Notes: a model not told the origin generated them from the sequence alone. A stretch of 64,000 nt of DNA from an uncultured Pelagibacteraceae bacterium (GCA_902580445.1 CACHKQ010000002.1:38784-102783); one strand, 5' to 3'; positions 28,545 through 38,198 are shown, counted from the stretch's first letter. Made by a program: numbers and translations.

Positions 28545-29677
28545 ATAGTTTTGTAAATACTTCCTAGGTACTTGTTTAAAAATTTTTCTTTTTTTGTAAT
28601 TTTTTTTAATAGAAAATTTCTCGCTTTTACCATTAACGGATTTGATAAATGAAAAGAAAAATAATTTAATTTTGACCTGCTATTGATAAGTTTAGTTTTC
28701 TCAAGCCGTTTTTTAAAGTAAAGATTTTGGACTGCTTTACTATCTTTAGAGAGTAAATTAAATAACTCATATGCGGCCTCAATAGATTGTGAAGCTCCTT
28801 GTGCCATAGTGGGATGAAAAGTATAAAATGCATCACCTAAATAAAATAAATTTTCATAAATTGATTTCGATGGTTTTTTGCTAGTATATATAGGCCAAGA
28901 CTCTAAATTTCCTTTAAATAAATTTTCTAAATTTTTGTTCTGTGAAAGTATTTCTTTTTGGATTAGTGCTCTAGCATCTATATTTGTTTTTAATTTTTGC
29001 CTAATTATCGTAACTATATTTAATTTCCTATCTTTATTAACTGGATAAATAACAATATGAGCATTTTTTAGCATTATAAGAGATATACTTTTTTCCTCGT
29101 AAATAAAATCTTGTGTAGATTGAAGCAGTGTTCTTATTGCAATTGAACCACTATAACTTGGATTATTATTTTTATTTTCGATAACTGATTTTGTATTTGA
29201 AAAAACACCATCTGAGACAACAATATAATCTACTAAATCATTGGTATTATCTTTAAAATTAATTAAAAGTTTTTCTTTAATTTTTGAAACTTTTTTTATT
29301 TCTTTTCCAAAGCGAATATTATTTGCGAATAAATTACTTTTTAAAAATTCTATTAATGTTGATCTTCTTAAAGTTGTATATTTTATTTTTTCAGAATTAA
29401 AATTAGACAAATCTAAATTACAAATTTTTTTATCATCCCCAGAATAAAAATTTAACACCAATGGATTAAATAAATTATTATTATTTATATTTAAAAAACC
29501 AATTTTATTTAAAATGGATATACTATTAGGCGCTAGTTGAATTCCATAGCCTTCCTCCAAGCTTAGAATTTTTTCTTTTTCGTAAACCATTATTTCAAAG
29601 TTCGAATTTGCTTTAAAGAGATTCGCAATAGTGAGACCAGCGATGCCAGACCCTATTATAGCAATTTTTTTTTTCAT
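28541..29677 (-). CDS. FAD-dependent monooxygenase (UbiH/salicylate-hydroxylase-like)
   Basis: This is a 378-residue flavoprotein hydroxylase. It has a Rossmann GSGIAGLTIANLF at the N-terminus, a DG motif (VVSDGVFSNTKSV) near residue 155, and the FAD ribityl motif GDAFYTFHPTMAQGASQSIEAAYEL near residue 280. It could act in ubiquinone ring hydroxylation or on an aromatic substrate; sequence alone does not decide. The usual GDAAH is altered to GDAFYTFHP. Its start overlaps the mutY stop by one base; its end overlaps the convergent ccrM by four bases. Confidence 0.8.
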   Translation of the reverse strand: MKKKIAIIGSGIAGLTIANLFKANSNFEIMVYEKEKILSLEEGYGIQLAPNSISILNKIGFLNINNNNLFNPLVLNFYSGDDKKICNLDLSNFNSEKIKYTTLRRSTLIEFLKSNLFANNIRFGKEIKKVSKIKEKLLINFKDNTNDLVDYIVVSDGVFSNTKSVIENKNNNPSYSGSIAIRTLLQSTQDFIYEEKSISLIMLKNAHIVIYPVNKDRKLNIVTIIRQKLKTNIDARALIQKEILSQNKNLENLFKGNLESWPIYTSKKPSKSIYENLFYLGDAFYTFHPTMAQGASQSIEAAYELFNLLSKDSKAVQNLYFKKRLEKTKLINSRSKLNYFSFHLSNPLMVKARNFLLKKITKKEKFLNKYLGSIYKTI

Positions 29678-30678
29678 TAATATAAGTTTTCTAATCGTCT
29701 AAATATTTTTTTAGTAAATGTGGGTATAAATTCTTTTTTATCATATAACGAATACCAACTTAAGTCTTTTGGAATCTTGCGTGAAAATTTATAATACAAA
29801 TCTATATTTAGTGTTTTGTTAGAAATCGAATTTCTATAATTACATAAAAAATTCCAGTTTTTTATTTTTTGTTTATTTATTTTTTCTTTAATGATGGGAA
29901 GATTGCAGTTTTTTAGAAAACCTAAATCATTTTTATTTGTTAAACCAATTTGTTTGTTATTATTTATATAACAAAAAATACTATAACTTTTTTTACTAAA
30001 ATTAATTGGTGAAGTTAATTTATTTTTTGTATTAGATTTTTTGAATTTACAAAATTTTTTAAAAATACAGATATTACAATGAGGGTCTTTTGGTTTGCAA
30101 ACAAGAGATCCAAACTCCATTATAGCTTCAACAAAATCTGAGTTTCTTTTTGAATAAAATAATTTTTTTCTGTTTTTTGTTACAAATTTTTCAAAATTTA
30201 TTTTGTTTTCTCTTTTGTTAATAAGTCTGGAGAAGATTCTTTTAACATTGCCGTCTAGGGCAATTCTGGGCTGGTTATAAACGAGTCCCAATAATGCATT
30301 TCCAGTATAATCACCAATACCTGGAAGCTTTTTAAGCTCAGATAAAGTTTTTGGTAAAATTGAATTTTTTTCTTTAATTATAATTTTAGAAGTCGCTAAT
30401 AAGTGCCTGGCTCTTCTGTAATATCCTAATCCTTCCCAGTATTTAAGAATTTGTTTCTCATTAGTTTTGGAGAGTTTTTTAAGTGTTGAGATTTTGTTTG
30501 TGAATCTTAAAAAATAAGGAATTACAGTTTTAACTTGTGTTTGTTGCAGCATAAACTCACTCAACAATCTATAGTATAGCTTTTTTGGTGAATGAAATGG
30601 TACACGCCAAGGTAATGCGCGCTTATTATTATCATACCAACTAATTATTTTTTTTGATAAATTAAACTTTAAATGCAT
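29677..30678 (-). CDS. mutY: A/G-specific adenine glycosylase
   Basis: MutY removes adenine mispaired with 8-oxoguanine. The N-terminal helix-hairpin-helix domain shows ALPWR, the catalytic EFMLQQTQVKTVIPYF near residue 38, and LPGIGDYTGNALLG near residue 116. The [4Fe-4S] cluster Cys are present (CKPKDPHCNICIFKKFC). A shortened NUDIX-like C-terminal domain follows. The start at 30678 (MHLKFNLSKK) is preferred over the ORF-track 30720. The ATG shares the palindrome ATGCAT with the divergent dciA start. Confidence 0.93.
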   Translation of the reverse strand: MHLKFNLSKKIISWYDNNKRALPWRVPFHSPKKLYYRLLSEFMLQQTQVKTVIPYFLRFTNKISTLKKLSKTNEKQILKYWEGLGYYRRARHLLATSKIIIKEKNSILPKTLSELKKLPGIGDYTGNALLGLVYNQPRIALDGNVKRIFSRLINKRENKINFEKFVTKNRKKLFYSKRNSDFVEAIMEFGSLVCKPKDPHCNICIFKKFCKFKKSNTKNKLTSPINFSKKSYSIFCYINNNKQIGLTNKNDLGFLKNCNLPIIKEKINKQKIKNWNFLCNYRNSISNKTLNIDLYYKFSRKIPKDLSWYSLYDKKEFIPTFTKKIFRRLENLY

Positions 30679-31161
30679 AGTAAAAAAAATTATAATAATA
30701 AAAGTGCCTTCTCTATTCAAGGATTAAGGCCTATGTCTAAAACTCTTCCTAATGGTCTAAAAACAATTTTAAAAAAAGGTGGATACAACTACGCTTCGAT
30801 AATCAATAACTGGTCAGATTTAGTTGGAAAACAAATATCTGATATTTGTTATCCAAAATCAATTAAAACTGGAAAAGAATTAAAAGATGGAATTCTTCAT
30901 TTGAATGTTTTTCATGGTGATCAGCTTTTAATAGAATATAATAAATCAAAAATCATAGACAGAATAAATGTTTTTTTTGGATATAAATTTGTAAAAGATA
31001 TTAAAATATTTTTAATTAAAGAAAAAATTGATCCTAAAAAAAATATAAATTTTACAAACAATAAAAATTCTAAGTATCAAAAAAAATTGGAAAAGATACA
31101 AAATCCTGAGTTAAAGAAAAAAATCAACAATTTGATAAATGCATTTAATAACAAAAAATAA
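30673..31161 (+). CDS. dciA: DUF721 / DciA-like protein
   Basis: This is a 162-residue protein of the DUF721 family, whose best-known member, DciA, helps load the replicative helicase. Conserved features are RPMSKTLPNGLKTILKKGG near residues 18-38 and INNWSDLVGKQISD near residue 48, followed by a Lys/Asn-rich tail. It starts head-to-head with mutY, sharing the ATGCAT bases, and is followed two bases later by dsbA. It is the first gene of a plus-strand run to 43.75 kb. Confidence 0.7.
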   Translation: MHSKKNYNNKSAFSIQGLRPMSKTLPNGLKTILKKGGYNYASIINNWSDLVGKQISDICYPKSIKTGKELKDGILHLNVFHGDQLLIEYNKSKIIDRINVFFGYKFVKDIKIFLIKEKIDPKKNINFTNNKNSKYQKKLEKIQNPELKKKINNLINAFNNKK

Positions 31162-31162
31162 A

Positions 31163-31771
31163 ATGAAAATTAAATATATTGGGTATATTACTATTTTTTT
31201 TTTAACAATATTATCCTTATCTAATGTCAATTCTAATGCTTTGAAGATAGATAAAAAAGTTTATGCTGGAAGCAAAGATGCTAAAGTAACGGTAAAAGTA
31301 TTTTCTTCCTTGACTTGTCCATATTGTGCTGATTTTCATAAAAATGTTTTTATTAAATTAAAAAAAGAATTCATAGATTCAAACTATGTTCGATTCGAGC
31401 ACCATAGTTTCCCTTTAGATTTGGCCGCTTTGAATGCAGAAAAAATTTTAAGATGTGTAACTGATCACAAAAAAAGAATAGCTCTTTTAGATGAAATTTA
31501 TGAAAAACAAGAAGAATGGGCCTCGGGAAATGATATTAACAACATTAACTCCAAATTGTCAAAAATCGCAAAGAAATATGATTTAAATGATGATAGAATA
31601 AAAAATTGCTTAATAAACGAAAATTTAGAAAATGAAATATTAGAAATTAGAATAAATGGAAGCAAAAAATACTCTATTCAATCTACTCCCACAATTTTTA
31701 TAAATGAAAAAAAATATGATGGTAAGCATGACTATAATTTATTTAAGAAAGAAATAGAAAAACAATTATAA
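31163..31771 (+). CDS. DsbA-family thiol:disulfide oxidoreductase
   Basis: This is a periplasmic thioredoxin-fold oxidoreductase of about 202 residues. It has a signal peptide (YIGYITIFFLTILSLSNVNSNA), the active site SLTCPYCADFHK near residue 49, and a cis-Pro loop in QSTPTIFINEKKY near residue 178. The ATG at 31163 is preferred over the ORF-track start at 31139. DsbA-like disulfide donation or exchange in the periplasm is likely; the partner is unknown. It sits three bases before smc. Confidence 0.9.
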   Translation: MKIKYIGYITIFFLTILSLSNVNSNALKIDKKVYAGSKDAKVTVKVFSSLTCPYCADFHKNVFIKLKKEFIDSNYVRFEHHSFPLDLAALNAEKILRCVTDHKKRIALLDEIYEKQEEWASGNDINNINSKLSKIAKKYDLNDDRIKNCLINENLENEILEIRINGSKKYSIQSTPTIFINEKKYDGKHDYNLFKKEIEKQL

Positions 31772-31774
31772 ATT

Positions 31775-34354
31775 ATGAATTTTAAAAAATTGGAATTAAT
31801 CGGCTTTAAATCTTTCTTTGATAAAACTACTTTTTTTATTCAAGACGGTTTGACGGGGATAGTCGGGCCTAATGGGTGTGGTAAATCAAATATTGTTGAG
31901 TCTTTACGATGGTGTATGGGGGAAACATCTGCAAAAAGTATGCGAGGATCTGGTATGGAAGATATAATATTTTCAGGAACATCCAATAAACCAGCAAAAA
32001 ATATATCAGAAGTAATAATTACAATAGATAATTCACAAAAAGAGGGTCCTGGAAAATATTTGAATATTGAAGAAATAGTAATCAAAAGGAAAATTGAACG
32101 TGAAAAAGGTTCAAAATATTTTATTAATGAAAAAGAAGTAAGAGCAAAAGATGTTCAGACTTTTTTTGCTGACCTATCCACTGGAGCTCACTCACCATCG
32201 ATAATAAGTCAGGGGAAAATTGGAATGATTGTTACAGCAAAACCACAAGAGAGAAAATCAGTTTTAGAGGAGGCTGCGGGAATTTCTGGGATACACATTA
32301 GAAGGCATGAGGCTGAGACAAGATTAAATGCTGCAGAAAACAATCTTAAAAGAGCTGATGAATTAAAAAAACAACAAGAGAAACAACTTGAAAACTTAAA
32401 AAAGCAAGCCGAGGAAGCTACGAGATATAGGGAAATATCTGAAAAAATAAAAATGGTCGAAGCAGGACTTTTTTATTTGAAACTTCAGGAAATTGAAAAT
32501 GAAACTTCTCAAGTAAAAGTTAAGCTTTCAGCGATTGATAATGAAGTTAATTCTGTAAAAAAAGATATTGAGCATAATAAAGAATTAGTGGAGGAAGAAA
32601 GTAAAAAACTTGAGCCATTGAAGGATAAAAAAATTGAAAATTCTTCCTCAATTCAAAAAATTAATTTAGAGATTTCAAATTTAAATGAGGAAGAAAAAAG
32701 AGTTAAAGATTTAAATATAAAATTATTAAATAATATTAAAACTATCCAATCAGACCTGGAGAGGGAAAAAAGTATATCGCTAGATGCATCATTAAATGAA
32801 AAGAGAATTTTAGAAGAAAAAAATGAACTTTTAAAAACCGAAAGACAATTATTCGACATTGAAAAAAAATCAGAGATAGATCTAGATTTAACAAGAAGTG
32901 AACTTAAAGATCATCAGATTAAACTTGATGATTTTTTAGAAAAAAAACTGGAGTCTGTTGACCTAAAAGAACAGCTTAAAATTTTTATTAAAATTGATGA
33001 AATAAATAAATCTGTAATAAGGAGTTTAGAGGACTCTAGATTAGATGAGGCGAACTCAGGATTAGAAAAAATTAATGAAATTTTACAAAATCAGATAAAA
33101 AATATTGAAGTTATAGATAGGAATGATTTGAGTATAAATGTAAAAGGACTTATTGAGAATATAACACTGTCGCAAGAGAGATATGCATCCTCATTTGGTA
33201 AAAACCAAACAATTAGAAGTGACTCTATAAAAAGAAAGGAAAGAATTAAAAATATTGATCAAGAATTAGAAAATTGGAAAGATCTAAAAGTTAATTCTGA
33301 AAAAATGATACTGGAGTTGAGTAATAGAGTTAAAAAAGTTGAATTAGAGTTAGATGAAAACCAAAAGAATCCTGAGCAAATTGCAATTAATAAAGGACAG
33401 AATATCCAAAAACTTGAAAATACTGAAAAACAAAATAATGATTTAGAAATAGAAATAGAAAAAGTTGAAGCAAATTATATCGAAGCCAATAACAAGCTGC
33501 AGGATATAGAGGAAAAATCCGTTGTTTTAAGAGAAAATAAAGCCAGACAAGAAGCTACGATAGAGGGAATTGATCAAAGAAAAATGGATCTTATATATTT
33601 AGTTAAGAATGAATTAAAATTAGAAAATATAAACAATTTATTGTCTGTTTCTGATTTAAACGAATTGCCCAAACCTCCATCTGTAAAAGAACAAGAAGAT
33701 AAGCTGAATAAACTCAAAAAAGATAGAGAGTCTTTAGGTTCTGTTAACTTGAGGGCAGATGTAGAAACTGAAAAATATAGAGCAACTATAAAAAAAATGG
33801 AAGATGATAGAACTGATCTTGTATCTGCAATAGTTAAATTAAAATCTAGTATTAATGAGTTAAATCAGAGGGGCAGAGAAAGACTCTTAGATGCGTTTAA
33901 TAAAGTAAATAGAAAGTTTAATGAGGTTTTTACAAAGCTCTTTAACGGAGGGAATGCTAAGCTCGAACTAGTAGACTCGGATGATCCTTTAGAAGCTGGA
34001 TTAGAAATGTTAGTTTCGCCACCAGGAAAAAGGTTGCAATCAATAACTCTTTTGTCTGGTGGAGAACAGGCTTTAACAGCTATTTCACTTATATTTGCAA
34101 TTTTTTTAACTAATCCTTCACCTATATGTATTTTAGATGAAGTTGATGCACCTTTAGACGATGCAAACGTAACAAGGTTTTGTTCGTTGCTAGATCAGCT
34201 TATTTCAATTACTAAAACCAAGTTTATAATAATAACTCACCATGCTTTAACTATGTCAAAAATGAACAGGCTTTACGGTGTAACAATGCCTGAAAAAGGT
34301 ATAAGTAAACTTGTGGCTGTCGATTTACAACGGGCAGAAGAATTAGTTGCTTAA
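31775..34354 (+). CDS. smc: SMC chromosome-segregation ATPase, short form
   Basis: This is a structural-maintenance-of-chromosomes ATPase. The N-terminal GFKSFFDKT and Walker A GPNGCGKSNIVESLRW are at residues about 12-47. Long coiled coils span roughly 165-690. The C-terminal ABC signature LLSGGEQALTAISL and Walker B PICILDEVDAPLDDANV are near residues 760-800. It is 859 residues long, against about 1,150 for typical bacterial SMC. The globular hinge domain, usually in the middle, is not visible. The ATPase head is intact. Confidence 0.93.
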   Translation: MNFKKLELIGFKSFFDKTTFFIQDGLTGIVGPNGCGKSNIVESLRWCMGETSAKSMRGSGMEDIIFSGTSNKPAKNISEVIITIDNSQKEGPGKYLNIEEIVIKRKIEREKGSKYFINEKEVRAKDVQTFFADLSTGAHSPSIISQGKIGMIVTAKPQERKSVLEEAAGISGIHIRRHEAETRLNAAENNLKRADELKKQQEKQLENLKKQAEEATRYREISEKIKMVEAGLFYLKLQEIENETSQVKVKLSAIDNEVNSVKKDIEHNKELVEEESKKLEPLKDKKIENSSSIQKINLEISNLNEEEKRVKDLNIKLLNNIKTIQSDLEREKSISLDASLNEKRILEEKNELLKTERQLFDIEKKSEIDLDLTRSELKDHQIKLDDFLEKKLESVDLKEQLKIFIKIDEINKSVIRSLEDSRLDEANSGLEKINEILQNQIKNIEVIDRNDLSINVKGLIENITLSQERYASSFGKNQTIRSDSIKRKERIKNIDQELENWKDLKVNSEKMILELSNRVKKVELELDENQKNPEQIAINKGQNIQKLENTEKQNNDLEIEIEKVEANYIEANNKLQDIEEKSVVLRENKARQEATIEGIDQRKMDLIYLVKNELKLENINNLLSVSDLNELPKPPSVKEQEDKLNKLKKDRESLGSVNLRADVETEKYRATIKKMEDDRTDLVSAIVKLKSSINELNQRGRERLLDAFNKVNRKFNEVFTKLFNGGNAKLELVDSDDPLEAGLEMLVSPPGKRLQSITLLSGGEQALTAISLIFAIFLTNPSPICILDEVDAPLDDANVTRFCSLLDQLISITKTKFIIITHHALTMSKMNRLYGVTMPEKGISKLVAVDLQRAEELVA

Positions 34355-34363
34355 AATTTTCTC

Positions 34364-34651
34364 ATGAGCGACTTAGAGGATTTAAAAACTCGCCTTAAAA
34401 TTGCAAAATCAAAATTGCAAAAAGATAAAACTCAAAATGCAGATAAAAAGGGTATTTTTCTTGGGAATGCATTTAAATTGGGAACAGAGTTAGTCGCAGC
34501 CGTTATTGTTGGGACAATTATTGGGTTTATTTTAGATAATTGGTTTGGTACTAAACCAATATTAATTATAGTATTTTTCTTTTTTGGGGCTGTTGCTGGT
34601 ATTACAAACGTTATTAAAGCAGCAAGAAAAATGCAAAAGGATATAAAATAA
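34364..34651 (+). CDS. atpI: ATP synthase protein I
   Basis: This 95-residue assembly factor has two membrane helices (LGTELVAAVIVGTIIGFILDNWFG and PILIIVFFFFGAVAGITNVI). The family is linked to c-ring assembly or to ion homeostasis of the synthase. It is the first gene of the F0 operon, nine bases after smc. Its stop overlaps the atpB ATG by one base (TAATG). Confidence 0.9.
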   Translation: MSDLEDLKTRLKIAKSKLQKDKTQNADKKGIFLGNAFKLGTELVAAVIVGTIIGFILDNWFGTKPILIIVFFFFGAVAGITNVIKAARKMQKDIK

Positions 34652-35385
34652 TGGCAACAAATCCGATGGAACAATTTGAAGTTCATAAAATTGGTCCTGA
34701 AATAGAAATCTCAGGAATAAATTTATCATTCACAAATTCAAGTCTTTTCATGGTTATAAGTGCTGTATTAATTTTAATTTTACTACTATTTGGAACCAGA
34801 GAAAAAAAATTAATTCCAGGGAAAATACAATTGATTTCAGAAATGCTGTATAATTTTATTTCAAAAATGATAAGCGACACAGCCGGTAAAAAAGCTAAAC
34901 CCTTTTTTCCATTTATTTTTAGTTTGTTCGTTTTTATACTCTTTTGTAATATGGTGGGCATGTTACCCTACTCTTTCACTGTCACCAGCCATATAATAGT
35001 AACTCTGACATTTGCTTTGTTTATATTTATTGGTGTTACGATACTTGGGTTTGTAATGCATGGATTTAAATATTTAAAAATTTTCGTACCAAGTGGTGTT
35101 CCAATAGTTTTATTACCAATAATTAGTATCATAGAAATAATTTCATATCTTAGTAGGCCTATAAGTCTATCAGTTAGACTTTTTGCTAATATGATGGCTG
35201 GACACACAATGTTAAAAGTTTTTGGGGGGTTTGTGATTAGTCTTGGTTTAATTGGAGGTTGGCTTCCTTTAAGTTTTTCGGTTGCTTTAACAGGTTTAGA
35301 AATTTTAGTTGCTTTTTTACAAGCTTATGTATTTGCAATTTTAACATGCATTTATTTAAATGATGCATTGAATTTACATCACTAA
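34651..35385 (+). CDS. atpB: ATP synthase F0 subunit a
   Basis: Subunit a provides the half-channels for proton entry and exit. It has 244 residues and about five to six transmembrane helices. The critical Arg lies in SRPISLSVRLFANMMAGH near residue 175. The N-terminal PMEQFEVHKIGPEI matches alphaproteobacterial subunit a. It is followed by atpE after a strong ribosome site. Confidence 0.98.
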   Translation: MATNPMEQFEVHKIGPEIEISGINLSFTNSSLFMVISAVLILILLLFGTREKKLIPGKIQLISEMLYNFISKMISDTAGKKAKPFFPFIFSLFVFILFCNMVGMLPYSFTVTSHIIVTLTFALFIFIGVTILGFVMHGFKYLKIFVPSGVPIVLLPIISIIEIISYLSRPISLSVRLFANMMAGHTMLKVFGGFVISLGLIGGWLPLSFSVALTGLEILVAFLQAYVFAILTCIYLNDALNLHH

Positions 35386-35394
35386 CAATAAAAA

Positions 35395-35400
35395 AGGAGG
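35395..35400 (+). promoter_or_regulatory. Strong ribosome binding site of atpE
   Basis: AGGAGG lies five bases before the atpE ATG. It is the most complete Shine-Dalgarno in the window, where most genes show none. High translation of subunit c fits its multi-copy ring. Confidence 0.8.
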
Positions 35401-35404
35401 AAAC

Positions 35405-35632
35405 ATGGAACTAGAAGCAGCAAAAATGATCGGCGCAGGTCTTGCCGCAATTGCTTTAGCTGGTGCTGGGGTTGGTATTGGAATAATTTTTGGAAATTAT
35501 CTATCCGGTGCAATGAGAAATCCATCTGCAGCTCAAAAACAATTTCCAAATTTGCTTTTGGGATTTGCATTAGCTGAGGCCACTGGTCTTTTTGGATTAG
35601 TAGTGGCTTTAATCATACTTTTCGCCTTTTAA
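35405..35632 (+). CDS. atpE: ATP synthase F0 subunit c
   Basis: This is the proteolipid that forms the rotor ring. The 75-residue hairpin has two helices joined by GAMRNPSAAQKQ. The ion-binding carboxylate is Glu58 in GFALAEATGLFGL. The absence of the polar Na+-coordinating partners suggests proton specificity, which is inference. It lies in atpI-B-E-F'-F. Confidence 0.98.
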   Translation: MELEAAKMIGAGLAAIALAGAGVGIGIIFGNYLSGAMRNPSAAQKQFPNLLLGFALAEATGLFGLVVALIILFAF

Positions 35633-35647
35633 TTTAATTAAAAAAGT

Positions 35648-36220
35648 ATGAAAAAGTTATTTGCTTTAATTATTTTTCTCTTATTTTTAGAGAAAAATCT
35701 TTATTCGGCTGAGGCAGGTATGCCTCAGCTTGACCCTGAGTATTGGCCGTCACAAGTATTTTGGCTTATAATTATTTTTTTAACAATTTACATCTTAATA
35801 TCAAAAATTTTTATTCCAAAAATAAAAGGCAGCATTGATTTAAGGGAAGATAAAATTAGAAAAGATTTAGAAGATGCAAAGACTTTTAAGGAACAAGCAG
35901 AATTAAAATTAAATGAGTATAATAGTTTGATGGAAACTGCAAAAATCGATGTTAAGAAAATCATTTCAAAAAGTAGACAAAAACTAAATGAAGATATGCA
36001 AATAAAAAAAGATGAGGCTCAAAAAAAAATTGATGCAGAAATTTTAAACGCTGAAACCGAGATTAAAAAATTTAAAAAAGATTCTTTCAATAAGATAAAA
36101 TCAATTTCGGAAGATATCACATCAAATTTGGTAAAGGATATATTTGGAGAAGATCTTAATAAAAGTAGTGTTGAAGCTTCAGTTCAACAAACAATTAAAG
36201 AATATCAAAAGGGTAAATAA
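35648..36220 (+). CDS. ATP synthase F0 subunit b'
   Basis: This is one of the two peripheral-stalk subunits. It has 190 residues. A signal-like hydrophobic segment at residues 3-19 precedes a membrane helix (SQVFWLIIIFLTIYILISKIFIP) and then a long charged helix for the stalk. The b' type is characteristic of alphaproteobacteria and phototrophs. It abuts atpF with no gap. Confidence 0.9.
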   Translation: MKKLFALIIFLLFLEKNLYSAEAGMPQLDPEYWPSQVFWLIIIFLTIYILISKIFIPKIKGSIDLREDKIRKDLEDAKTFKEQAELKLNEYNSLMETAKIDVKKIISKSRQKLNEDMQIKKDEAQKKIDAEILNAETEIKKFKKDSFNKIKSISEDITSNLVKDIFGEDLNKSSVEASVQQTIKEYQKGK

Positions 36221-36715
36221 ATGATAGATGCAACATTTTGGGTAGCAATATCTTTCTTGCTTTTTGTGGTTTTACTTTTTTACCTAAAAGTTCCACAAAA
36301 AATTGACCAGTCATTAAATGAAAGTATAAAAGGTATTAAAAGTGAAATTGAGCATGCAGAGAAATTAAAAGATGAAGCCAAAAATATTTTAAGTAATTAT
36401 GATACTAAAATTAGTAAATCTAAGACAGAAATTAAAAAAATGTTAGAAGATGCCGAAAAACAAGCAGAGCAAAATATAATCAAAACAAACAAAGAATTTC
36501 ATGAAATTATTGAAAATAGAAAAAAAACGGCAGAAGATAAAATTAAACAAATGAAATTACAGGCTATCAAAGATATGAAAAATTTATCGGTAGATATAGC
36601 TGTGAACTCTGTTGAGAAAATCATAAAAAATTCTATAGATAAGAAAAAGCTTGATAAAATTTATATTTCAAGCATCGATGAGGCAAAAAAAATTTTAAAA
36701 AACAAATCAATCTAG
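36221..36715 (+). CDS. atpF: ATP synthase F0 subunit b
   Basis: This is the second peripheral-stalk subunit, 164 residues. One N-terminal membrane helix (FWVAISFLLFVVLLFYLKVP) is followed by a long amphipathic coiled-coil region. It forms a heterodimer with b'. The F1 genes are not in this window, as expected for a split F0/F1 arrangement. crtI starts only 16 bases downstream. Confidence 0.93.
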   Translation: MIDATFWVAISFLLFVVLLFYLKVPQKIDQSLNESIKGIKSEIEHAEKLKDEAKNILSNYDTKISKSKTEIKKMLEDAEKQAEQNIIKTNKEFHEIIENRKKTAEDKIKQMKLQAIKDMKNLSVDIAVNSVEKIIKNSIDKKKLDKIYISSIDEAKKILKNKSI

Positions 36716-36731
36716 CGTAATATCCTAACTA

Positions 36732-38198
36732 ATGGCAAAAAAAGTTATTGTTGTAGGATCTGGATTCGGTGGTTTAGCTTCAGCTCTTAGATTAAGAGCA
36801 AAAGGTTATGATGTAACTCTAGTTGAAAAACATCCTGACTTGGGTGGAAGAGCTAGAGTTTTTAAAAAAGGTAGCTTTATTTACGACGGTGGACCAACAG
36901 TAATAACTGCCCCATATCTTTTTGAGGAATTATTTTCATTATTTAATAAAAAAATTTCTGATTACGTAAAAATAGTACCACTCAATTTATGGTATCGTTT
37001 TGTTTTTAATGATGGACGAACTTTCAATTATTCAGGCAATGAAGATTCAATGGAAAAGGAAATAAGAAAATTTTCTGAAAAGGACCTAGAGGGATATAAG
37101 AATTTAGTCAAGTTTACTGAAAAAATTTTTGATAAAGGTTTTACTGAATTATCTGATAAACCTTTTAACAACTTGTCTTTTATGATCAAGCAGATACCTG
37201 CTTTGTTGAATTTAAAAAGTTACAAATCTGTTTATGGATTAGTTTCAAATTATATTTCGAATGAAGAGTTAAGAAGAGTTTTTAGTATGCATCCTCTTCT
37301 GGTGGGAGGAAACCCGTTCACAACTACTTCAATTTATACCCTTATTTTATTTTTAGAAAAAAAATGGGGTATTCACTATTCAATGGGTGGTACGGGAAGT
37401 GTTGTAAAAGCACTTGAAAAATTAATGAATGAAGAAGGTATTAAGGTAATTAAAGATGCAGAAGTTACAGAAATAATTTCATCTAACAAAATAGTTAAAT
37501 CTGTAAAAATCAATAGCTCTAAAATTATCAATTGTGATTATGTTGTTTGTAATTCTGATCCACCGAATGTATATAAAAATTTAATTAAATCTGAAAATAA
37601 TTATAATTTTATTTTTAAACAAAAAATAAAAAGAATGGATTATTCGATGGGACTATTTGTTTATTATTTTGGATCAAAAAAGCAATATAAAGATGTTGCT
37701 CATCATACAATTTATTTTGGAAAATCTTATAAAAAACATTTAGAGAAAATATTTGAAAAAAAAATTCTATCAGATGATATAAGTTATTATTTACATCGAC
37801 CTTCTGCTACAGATCCTGATATGGCGCCAAATGGTCAGGATGCTTTTTACGTCCTGGTTCCAGTTCCTAATAATTTATCAAAGATTAATTGGTCAAATGA
37901 AGGTGAGAAATTTAAAAATTTAGTTTTAGATAAAATGGATAAGTCAGTTTTACCGGGTATTAAAAAAAATGTTGTTAGTGATTTTTATCTCACACCAGAT
38001 TATTTTGAAAAAGATTTATCTACACTACATGGCTCAGGATTTTCTATACAACCAAAGTTTTCACAATCAGCGTACTTTAGATTTCATAATCAATCTGAGA
38101 TTTTTAATAATTTATATTTTGTTGGTGCCGGAACTCATCCTGGTGCAGGAATGCCAGGTGTAATTTCTTCAGCTAAGGTTTTAGATAAAATTTTATGA
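36732..38198 (+). CDS. crtI: Phytoene desaturase
   Basis: CrtI is an FAD enzyme that desaturates phytoene to lycopene. It has 488 residues. The N-terminal dinucleotide fold is VVGSGFGGLASALRLRAKGY. DLGGRARVFKKGSFIYDGGPTVI follows near residue 37. The C-terminal bacterial CrtI signature is FVGAGTHPGAGMPGV near residue 465. It overlaps crtB by four bases and sits 16 bases after atpF with no evident promoter. Confidence 0.96.
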   Translation: MAKKVIVVGSGFGGLASALRLRAKGYDVTLVEKHPDLGGRARVFKKGSFIYDGGPTVITAPYLFEELFSLFNKKISDYVKIVPLNLWYRFVFNDGRTFNYSGNEDSMEKEIRKFSEKDLEGYKNLVKFTEKIFDKGFTELSDKPFNNLSFMIKQIPALLNLKSYKSVYGLVSNYISNEELRRVFSMHPLLVGGNPFTTTSIYTLILFLEKKWGIHYSMGGTGSVVKALEKLMNEEGIKVIKDAEVTEIISSNKIVKSVKINSSKIINCDYVVCNSDPPNVYKNLIKSENNYNFIFKQKIKRMDYSMGLFVYYFGSKKQYKDVAHHTIYFGKSYKKHLEKIFEKKILSDDISYYLHRPSATDPDMAPNGQDAFYVLVPVPNNLSKINWSNEGEKFKNLVLDKMDKSVLPGIKKNVVSDFYLTPDYFEKDLSTLHGSGFSIQPKFSQSAYFRFHNQSEIFNNLYFVGAGTHPGAGMPGVISSAKVLDKIL

